Shown here one piece after another: positions 1-4,177 of a stretch of DNA of 5,574 nt. The stretch is taken from the NCBI GenBank assembly GCA_002369195.1, contig DFEW01000035.1, positions 1 through 5,574 on the forward strand, given 5' to 3'. This stretch comes from Christensenella sp. UBA3792 (lineage in GTDB: Bacteria; Bacillota; Clostridia; Christensenellales; CAG-138). The stretch's first letter is position 1, and every line of letters begins with the position of its first letter. A model generated the notes under the pieces. That model made no database searches, was not told where the DNA came from, and saw nothing but the letters and a program-made list of their open reading frames with translations. Made by a program: the position numbers and the translations under genes.

Positions 1-30
1 GCTGACGACCCCGGCAGCCCGAAAAAGAAG

Positions 31-76
31 CAACACCTCATCACCGCTGCGCGGAGCTTCTCCTCAAGGAGAAGCC
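31..76. repeat. Hairpin-bearing intergenic repeat-like element
   Basis: A perfect 8 bp stem (56-63 with 68-75, loop TCAA) sits in a GC-rich stretch beginning CACCTCATC. No coding frame here looks real. A TGA at 3-5 in the third plus frame could end a gene lying left of the window, but only one codon is visible. The layout (CACCTCATC, a GC-rich part, then a short hairpin with a TCAA loop) resembles short dispersed repeats I recall from gut Clostridia; that is memory, not a search. No T tract follows on the plus strand, so a terminator role is unproven. Confidence 0.4.
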
Positions 77-86
77 ATGCATTACA

Positions 87-188
87 CGCAACCAAAAGCC
101 CTCCTTGTGGATGGTACGCGCGGGAAGCGCGCGATCTACCGCAGCAACGAAGCGCAGCGGAGTGTGAAAAGGGAGGGTGGATTTTGCG
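87..188. repeat. Imperfect palindromic intergenic repeat, copy 1
   Basis: The ends are inverted copies: CGCA then AAAAG-CCCTCC on the left, and GGGAGGG then ATTTTGCG on the right. CCCTCC (99-104) can pair with GGAGGG (172-177). At the centre CGCGCG (117-122) pairs with CGCGCG (128-133) around a GGAAG loop. Positions 94-122 match 5516-5544 at 28 of 29 bases, so this is a repeat family with at least two copies in the window. It lies 46 bp beyond the stop of the minus-strand reductase gene. Read on the minus strand, the closing arm is followed by CTTTT, so it may also end that transcript. It could be a MITE or REP-like element; no encoded protein is evident. Confidence 0.6.
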
Positions 189-233
189 CAGCAAAAGACG
201 GGAGGGTTGTCTGTCGTGCCTCGAACCGGCGGA

Positions 234-1346
234 TCATTCGAACCGTTCCGCCGCCTGCTTCAGCAGGTCGCGGATCGGAAGATGCTGCGGGCAGATGCCC
301 TCGCACGCGCCGCACTCGATGCAGTCGGACGCCTTGCCGCCCTCGCGGGTGACCCAGCCGTAGCGGTTCGACTTGCGTCCGGGGAACTTGGTCGCGTCGT
401 TGCTGCAGCGGAAGATGCCGGGGATGTTGATCTGCATCGGGCAGCCGTCGGTGCAGTATCGGCAGCCGGTGCATTCGATCAGGTGCAGCGCGCGCATCTG
501 ATCGTGGACGGTCCGGATCGCCGCGTGCGCTTCATCCGAAAGCGGGCGAAGGTCCTTCATAAAGGTCACGTTTTCCTGCATCTGTTCGAGCGTCGTCACG
601 CCGGAGAGCACCATCACGACCTGATCGGACTCGGCGGCAAAGCGCAGGGCGAGCGAGGCGGGCGAGCCGTCGTGCAGCGCGCGCAGCACGTCGAGCGACT
701 GCTCCGGCAGAAAGACGAGGTTGCCGCCCTTGACCGGCTCCATGACGAGCACGGGCCTGTCGTGCTTTTTGCACACGTCGAGGCATGCCGCCGACTGCAC
801 GTTCGGATCGTCGAGGTCGAGGTAATTGTACTGGATCTGCACGATCTCGATCTCCGGATGCGTCGTCAGCAGGCGGTCGAGCACCTCGGGCTTGTCGTGG
901 AACGAAGTGCCGATGTGCCGGATCTTGCCTTCGGCTTTGAGTTGTTTGACGGTCTCGAACGCGTTGAGCCGCTCGTATTTTTCGATGAACTCGTCGCACA
1001 TCGCGTGGAACAGATAGAAATCGAAGTACGCCACGCCGCATGCGTCGAGCTGCGACTGAAAGAGCGGACGGATCTCGGCTTCCGATTCGAAGAAGTTGGG
1101 GGAGAGCTTGTCGGTCAGCACGTAGCGCTCGCGCGGATAGCGCGAGGTCAGCCCCTCCTTGAGCGCGCGCTCGCTCTTGCCGTCGTAATAGCCGTGCGCC
1201 GTATCGAAGTAGTTGAAGCCCGCGTCGAGATAGCAGTCCACCATCGCGCGGAAGTTGTCCATATCGACCTCGCCACTGTCGTTCATCTGCATGCGCATGC
1301 AGCCGAACCCGAACTTGCCGTGCAAAAGATCCGCAAACCGTTCCAT
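234..1346 (-). CDS. Aldo/keto reductase with C-terminal 4Fe-4S dicluster domain
   Basis: A 370-residue cytosolic oxidoreductase, expected to use NAD(P)H to reduce a carbonyl, with iron-sulfur clusters passing electrons; the substrate is unknown. The N-terminal part (about 8-265) is an aldo/keto reductase barrel. The FDTAHGYYDGKSE segment carries D48 and Y53, with K80 (VLTDK) and H114 (YLFH) completing the usual catalytic tetrad. VQIQYNYLD (169-177) and VMEPVKGGNL (201-210) are typical of the COG1453-type branch. The C-terminal part has two CxxCxxCxxxCP motifs: C292/295/298/302 and C342/345/348/352, predicted to bind two [4Fe-4S] clusters. The ATG at 1344-1346 is preferred over one 18 bases upstream because GGAGGTG lies 4 bases before it and the upstream ATG has no such site. 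Length and motifs look complete. The gene stands alone, divergent from spo0A. Family assignment is firm; physiological role is not. Confidence 0.93.
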   Translation of the reverse strand: MERFADLLHGKFGFGCMRMQMNDSGEVDMDNFRAMVDCYLDAGFNYFDTAHGYYDGKSERALKEGLTSRYPRERYVLTDKLSPNFFESEAEIRPLFQSQLDACGVAYFDFYLFHAMCDEFIEKYERLNAFETVKQLKAEGKIRHIGTSFHDKPEVLDRLLTTHPEIEIVQIQYNYLDLDDPNVQSAACLDVCKKHDRPVLVMEPVKGGNLVFLPEQSLDVLRALHDGSPASLALRFAAESDQVVMVLSGVTTLEQMQENVTFMKDLRPLSDEAHAAIRTVHDQMRALHLIECTGCRYCTDGCPMQINIPGIFRCSNDATKFPGRKSNRYGWVTREGGKASDCIECGACEGICPQHLPIRDLLKQAAERFE

Positions 1347-1350
1347 AAAG

Positions 1351-1357
1351 CACCTCC
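1351..1357 (-). promoter_or_regulatory. Ribosome binding site deciding the reductase start
   Basis: On the minus strand GGAGGTG is followed by CTTT and then ATG at 1346. It would lie inside the coding region if the upstream ATG (1362-1364) were used, so it supports the shorter 370-residue protein. Confidence 0.8.
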
Positions 1358-1376
1358 GTATCATTCCTTATTCTAT

Positions 1377-1405
1377 ATTGTATCGGCAAAGCGGCAAACC
1401 GTCAA
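1377..1405 (-). promoter_or_regulatory. Sigma-A-type promoter of the reductase gene
   Basis: On the minus strand TTGACG (1400-1405) and TACAAT (1377-1382) are separated by exactly 17 bp, each one base from the vegetative consensus. Transcription would start near 1370, leaving a leader of about 25 bases that carries the ribosome binding site. The start is inferred from spacing. Confidence 0.75.
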
Positions 1406-1497
1406 GCCAGAACGCGCGGACGCGCCGCAAAAGCGCCGGATGCGGCACGTGCAAAGCCGACCGACAGAGTTCGCGGAAGATTCGTCCTTTTTCCGGA

Positions 1498-1538
1498 AAG
1501 ATACACGCTATCTTCTTTTGCGGTTTGCCCGTACAATA
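1498..1538 (+). promoter_or_regulatory. Probable spo0A promoter with inverted repeat over the -35 position
   Basis: TACAAT (1532-1537) is a good -10 hexamer about 50 bases before the spo0A start. No acceptable -35 hexamer lies 16-18 bp upstream. That place (1509-1514) is instead the right half of a perfect inverted repeat, AAGATA-CACGC-TATCTT (1498-1514), next to the palindrome TTTCCGGAAA (1490-1499). This suggests a factor-controlled promoter, but it is inference. I could not recognise a sigma-H promoter or a clear 0A box (TGTCGAA) in the gap. Confidence 0.45.
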
Positions 1539-1586
1539 CAGGTAAACAAAGAACGTGCGCGGCAGCAACGCGCAAAGGAGGAAGGC

Positions 1587-2363
1587 ATGAAACTTCGGAT
1601 CTTGCTGGTGGACGACGACAGCCGGTTCACCGATTCTATGAAAGGGTATCTGTCGACGGAGGACCGCATCGGCGAGATCGACATCGCGTCCGACGGACGC
1701 GAAGCGCTGCAAAAGCTCAAGGACAAGCCGTACGACCTGATGACGCTCGACCTCATTATGCCGAACACCGACGGACTGACGGTTTTGGAGCAGCTGCCCG
1801 CGGTCTGCGGCGGACAGGCGCCCGCGGTGATCGTGATCTCCGCGCTGCGCAACGAAACGATGGTGCGCCGCTGCTGCGCGCTCGGCGCGCGCTACTACAT
1901 GGTCAAGCCGGTCGAGCCGGAAACGCTCTTAAAGCGCGCGATCGAGACGATGGACACGAGCGAGCAGAAGGGCGGCGTGATCTCCTATCAGCAGACGCCC
2001 AAGTCGTTCGACGAGAAGGTCACGGCGATCTTCCTCGTCGCGGGCATCCCCGCACATATCAAGGGATACCACTATCTGCGCGAGGGCATCCGCATGGTCT
2101 ACCGCGACCCGTCTCTGATCAACCGCATCACCAAGGAGCTGTATCCGGGCATCGCGAAGAAGTTCAACACCTCCGCAAGCAAGGTCGAACGCGCGATCCG
2201 CCACTCGATCGAGGTCGCCTGGACGCGCGGCAAGATCGAGAACCTCAACGCATTGTTCGGCTACAACATCTACGGCAAGAATGATAAGCCGACGAACGGC
2301 GAGTTCATCGCGCTGGTCGCGGACAAGCTTTTGATGGAAGAACAAAGCAAGAAAGCGGGATGA
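1587..2363 (+). CDS. spo0A: Sporulation transcription factor Spo0A
   Basis: A 258-residue response regulator (B. subtilis Spo0A has 267). In spore formers its phosphorylated dimer binds 0A boxes and switches transcription at entry into sporulation. The receiver domain (about 3-122) has the acidic pocket D9-D11 in LLVDDD, the phosphoacceptor D55 in LDLIMP, S85 in VISA and K107 in VKP. A short linker leads to the Spo0A-specific effector domain (about 142-252), recognised by GIPAHIKGYHYLREGI, LYPGIAKKFNTSASKVERA (recognition-helix region about 196-212), IRHSIEVAWTRG, LFGY and KPTN-EFIA-VADKL. All key residues are present. The ATG at 1587 follows AAAGGAGG by 5 bases; the same frame is open far upstream, but that part is antisense to the reductase and shows no homology. 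It is monocistronic here, divergent from the reductase and convergent with the LRR gene. The spoIVB gene that often precedes spo0A is absent from the window. Confidence 0.97.
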   Translation: MKLRILLVDDDSRFTDSMKGYLSTEDRIGEIDIASDGREALQKLKDKPYDLMTLDLIMPNTDGLTVLEQLPAVCGGQAPAVIVISALRNETMVRRCCALGARYYMVKPVEPETLLKRAIETMDTSEQKGGVISYQQTPKSFDEKVTAIFLVAGIPAHIKGYHYLREGIRMVYRDPSLINRITKELYPGIAKKFNTSASKVERAIRHSIEVAWTRGKIENLNALFGYNIYGKNDKPTNGEFIALVADKLLMEEQSKKAG

Positions 2364-2374
2364 TGCAAGTTTTT

Positions 2375-2433
2375 CCGCGCACCGGAACCGGGTCGATGCG
2401 CGGACGGATCGATCCGCACGGACGGTCCGACCC
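2375..2433 (+). other. GC-rich self-complementary sequence after spo0A
   Basis: Starting 12 bases past the spo0A stop are several overlapping stems: CCGCGCA (2375-2381) with TGCGCGG (2397-2403), the 12 bp palindrome CGGATCGATCCG (2405-2416), and GGGTCG (2390-2395) with CGACCC (2428-2433). They compete with one another, so a single fold cannot be asserted. No coding potential is seen. It may be structured 3' untranslated RNA, or chance complementarity in GC-rich DNA. Confidence 0.3.
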
Positions 2434-2485
2434 CCTTGCCGGGAGAAGCCCCGTCTCCTGACAGGAATGCCCCAACCTCATAATC

Positions 2486-2549
2486 CGTGAAAGGTCGCTG
2501 TGTGAAATTCCGTAAGGGCTCACGCAGCGATCTTTCACGTTGGTTTTTT
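2486..2549 (+). terminator. Long-stem terminator downstream of spo0A
   Basis: A 20 bp stem (2486-2505 with 2520-2539) contains only two G-T wobbles and a 14-base loop. It is followed by TTGGTTTTTT. The T tract is on the plus-strand side only, so it suits spo0A transcription, whose stop lies 122 bases upstream. The stem is longer than in most intrinsic terminators. Confidence 0.75.
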
Positions 2550-2572
2550 CAGCCGGATTACAGGGAACGGGC

Positions 2573-2592
2573 GGGCATTTGTGCCCATTTTT
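2573..2592 (+). terminator. Small possible backup terminator
   Basis: GGGCA (2573-2577) pairs with TGCCC (2582-2586) and is followed by ATTTTT. The stem is only 5 bp, so this is weak and may be chance; it would back up the larger terminator just upstream. Confidence 0.3.
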
Positions 2593-2596
2593 GCGG

Positions 2597-2694
2597 TTTT
2601 CCACAGGCAGGAACGGCAATAAACGCCCCAAAAGTCAAGCTTTGTGGATAAATTTGTGGATAAGGTGGAAAAGAAGCGTGGACAATGTGGTTCA
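2597..2694. promoter_or_regulatory. Cluster of DnaA-box-like sites
   Basis: Two perfect TTATCCACA boxes lie on the minus strand (2643-2651 and 2655-2663), 12 bp apart start to start. A plus-strand TTTTCCACA (2597-2605) fits the relaxed consensus TTWTNCACA. Three two-mismatch sites follow on the minus strand (2664-2672, 2677-2685, 2686-2694). The stretch is more AT-rich than its surroundings. DnaA, the replication initiator and a transcription factor, is the obvious candidate ligand. The site could act in titration or regulation; no dnaA, dnaN or other origin-linked gene is visible, so I do not call an origin. Confidence 0.6.
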
Positions 2695-2713
2695 TTAAGT
2701 CTTGCTGAAAGGA

Positions 2714-2739
2714 AAAAAGGGCCGACAACAGCCCTTTTT
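2714..2739 (-). terminator. Terminator of the LRR gene pair
   Basis: AAAAAGGGC (2714-2722) and GCCCTTTTT (2731-2739) form a perfect 9 bp stem around an 8-base loop, starting 10 bases beyond the stop of the minus-strand gene. Read on that strand the stem is GC-rich at its top and ends in a run of six T. It is symmetric enough to stop plus-strand transcripts too. Confidence 0.85.
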
Positions 2740-2749
2740 GAAACAACGC

Positions 2750-4114
2750 TCACTCCGACCAGTTGTACAGAATCTTGACGTCCCAGTCCGGTCCGATCGG
2801 GCCGTTGAGGAGCGCCCAGAGGATGTCGTTGTCGGTCGGATCGAGAACGATCTTTTTGAGCTTCTTGCACTCCGGCAGATGCATGACCGTTTCCTCGTCG
2901 ATCGGACAGTTCGAGATGTCCAGCTTATACAGCGCGGCAAACTTGCCGATATAGCTGAGGTCGGAGAACTTCGTGTTGTTCAGCCGCAGATACTTGAGCT
3001 TTTTTAAGGAAGTCAGCGACTTGACGCTCTTCAATCTGCTGTTGTGTCCGATGTGCAGAAACGTCAGCTTCGTGAGCTTCGCAAGCGGCGAGACGTCGGT
3101 GATCCTCTTGAGATCGTAGAGGTACAGCGTATCGAGGTTCGTCAGCTTGCCGATGGGTTTCAAATCGTCGTCCTCCAGCGGATTGCCCGCAAGGTGCAGA
3201 TACGTCAGCTTCGTAAGCCCCGCGAGCGGCGCGGTATCCTCGATGCTGTTGTGCGAAAAGCTCAGCGTGCGCAGTTCGGTGAGGTTCTTCACCCAGCCGA
3301 TGTCCTTGATCGCGTTGCCGTCGCCCGCGCCGCAGTAGGTGAGCTTCAGCGTGCGCAGCTTCACGAGGCCGCCGAGCGGCGCGTAGTCGTCCATGAAGCA
3401 GTATTCGAGATCGAGCTCCTCGAGATCCGGACACAGCGTGACGAGGTCGTTGACTTCGTTTTCGGGGATGTGCGTCAGCTTGTTTTTCTTGCCGTTGATG
3501 CCGAGCTTCTTGCCGACGACCGACGTCGAGCCGATCTTGACCTTTGCGCCGCCAAACCAGAAGAAGTCGGGCGTGGGCGTGGGCGCAGCGGTCGGAACCG
3601 CAGTCGGCACAGGCGTGGGAACCGCCGTCGGTACAGCGGTCGGAACTGCTGTCGGAACTGCCGTCGGCACAGGCGTGGGAACCGCCGTCGGAACTGCTGT
3701 CGGAACCGCAGTCGGCACCGCGGTCGGGATAGCCGTCGGTACAGCGGTCGGTACGGCGGTCGGTACGGCGGTCGGCGCCGCGGAGGGTGCTTCGGTGGGG
3801 ATCGGCTCCGGCGCTGCGGTATCCGCCGCCTGTTCGGTCGGCGTTTCGGTGACCGCCGGCTCCGGTGTTTCGATGACCGCCGGCTCCGGCGTCGGGATGT
3901 TTGCCGGATGTTCGGTCGGATCGTTCGGGCTGACGGCAGGCGACGTTTGTGCGACCGGAGTCTTCGGGTCGCTCGGCACGCAGCGGATCACATCGAGGCG
4001 CAGCAGCACCAGGAAGAGGATCGCGATCGTCATAATGAGGATCACGGCGATCAGAATAAACATCAGCCAAAGCGGAACGCCGCGCCTTTTGCGCCGGTTC
4101 TCGGAATGTTCCAT
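2750..4114 (-). CDS. Membrane-anchored LRR protein with AVPT-repeat stalk (paralog A)
   Basis: A 454-residue protein of unknown function, probably displayed outside the membrane. Residues 1-12 are basic (NRRKRR). About 14-39 form one hydrophobic helix, so an N-in, C-out anchor is expected. Residues 46-182 are a Pro/Thr/Ala-rich stalk containing 16 consecutive tetrapeptides (116-179), mostly AVPT. A non-LRR cap (183-227, with GKKLGINGKKNKLTHIPENE) precedes about eight leucine-rich repeats of 22-28 residues (228-416), for example TELRTLSFSHNSIEDTAPLAGL at 279-300-type spacing, in the internalin-like LxxLxxLxLxxNxIxDxxPL style. The tail ends LYNWSE. LRR domains usually bind proteins, but no ligand can be inferred. 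No LPXTG and no lipobox are present (the cysteine in IRCVP follows Arg). AAGGAGG lies 5 bases before the ATG. It follows its paralog by 63 bp with no terminator between, so they are probably cotranscribed. Confidence 0.9.
   Translation of the reverse strand: MEHSENRRKRRGVPLWLMFILIAVILIMTIAILFLVLLRLDVIRCVPSDPKTPVAQTSPAVSPNDPTEHPANIPTPEPAVIETPEPAVTETPTEQAADTAAPEPIPTEAPSAAPTAVPTAVPTAVPTAIPTAVPTAVPTAVPTAVPTPVPTAVPTAVPTAVPTAVPTPVPTAVPTAAPTPTPDFFWFGGAKVKIGSTSVVGKKLGINGKKNKLTHIPENEVNDLVTLCPDLEELDLEYCFMDDYAPLGGLVKLRTLKLTYCGAGDGNAIKDIGWVKNLTELRTLSFSHNSIEDTAPLAGLTKLTYLHLAGNPLEDDDLKPIGKLTNLDTLYLYDLKRITDVSPLAKLTKLTFLHIGHNSRLKSVKSLTSLKKLKYLRLNNTKFSDLSYIGKFAALYKLDISNCPIDEETVMHLPECKKLKKIVLDPTDNDILWALLNGPIGPDWDVKILYNWSE
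3173..3514 (-). repeat. Paralog A copy of a 342 bp near-identical block
   Basis: By hand alignment this block differs from 4598-4939 at 10 of 342 bases (about 97% identity, no gaps, constant offset 1425). It encodes the cap and the first LRRs (residues 201-314). Beyond it identity falls sharply on the C-terminal side and the stalk side is unrelated in detail. Confidence 0.9.
3578..3769 (-). repeat. 12 bp tandem repeat encoding 16 AVPT-type tetrapeptides
   Basis: Sixteen in-frame 12 bp units encode AVPT, with variants AIPT (1), PVPT (2) and AAPT (1). A higher-order 60 bp period is visible: the stretch beginning GGCACAGGCGTGGGAACC at 3606 recurs 60 bp later, placing the two PVPT units 20 residues apart. 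Every length change by one unit keeps frame, so the array can vary in length without breaking the gene. The paralog downstream on the plus axis has only a single AVPT at the matching place. Confidence 0.95.
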
Positions 4115-4177
4115 AGACGCCTCCTTGCTGCGTGTTGAAATAGGGGGGACGGATTCTTCCTGACGGATGTTATCGGA

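Noticed and set aside
77..352. Plus-strand 91-codon frame starting inside the left repeats
   Set aside because: It runs through the palindromic repeat and then antisense to the reductase 3' end, and has a biased arginine-rich composition with no ribosome binding site of note.
177..1586. Long upstream in-frame extension of spo0A on the plus strand
   Set aside because: It is antisense to the reductase, has no known domain, and the spo0A ATG at 1587 has its own AAAGGAGG site. High GC leaves the frame open by chance.
1406..1586. Sigma-H promoter or 0A box before spo0A, as in Bacillus
   Set aside because: I could not find an AGGA plus GAAT pair at proper spacing or a TGTCGAA-type site in this gap.
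2597..2694. Chromosomal replication origin
   Set aside because: DnaA boxes are present, but no dnaA, dnaN, rnpA or other origin-linked gene and no clear unwinding element is visible in the window, so only a DnaA-box cluster is claimed.
3578..3769. CRISPR-like array
   Set aside because: Units are contiguous 12 bp repeats without spacers and lie in frame within a protein gene.
3976..3990. Lipoprotein signal at IRCVP in the LRR proteins
   Set aside because: The residue before Cys is Arg, not the small residue a lipobox needs, and the hydrophobic segment suits an uncleaved anchor.
3393..4163. Plus-strand frame rich in VGTA repeats
   Set aside because: It is the reverse complement of the AVPT-coding array of the minus-strand LRR gene, which has a promoter-linked start, a ribosome binding site and clear LRR homology.
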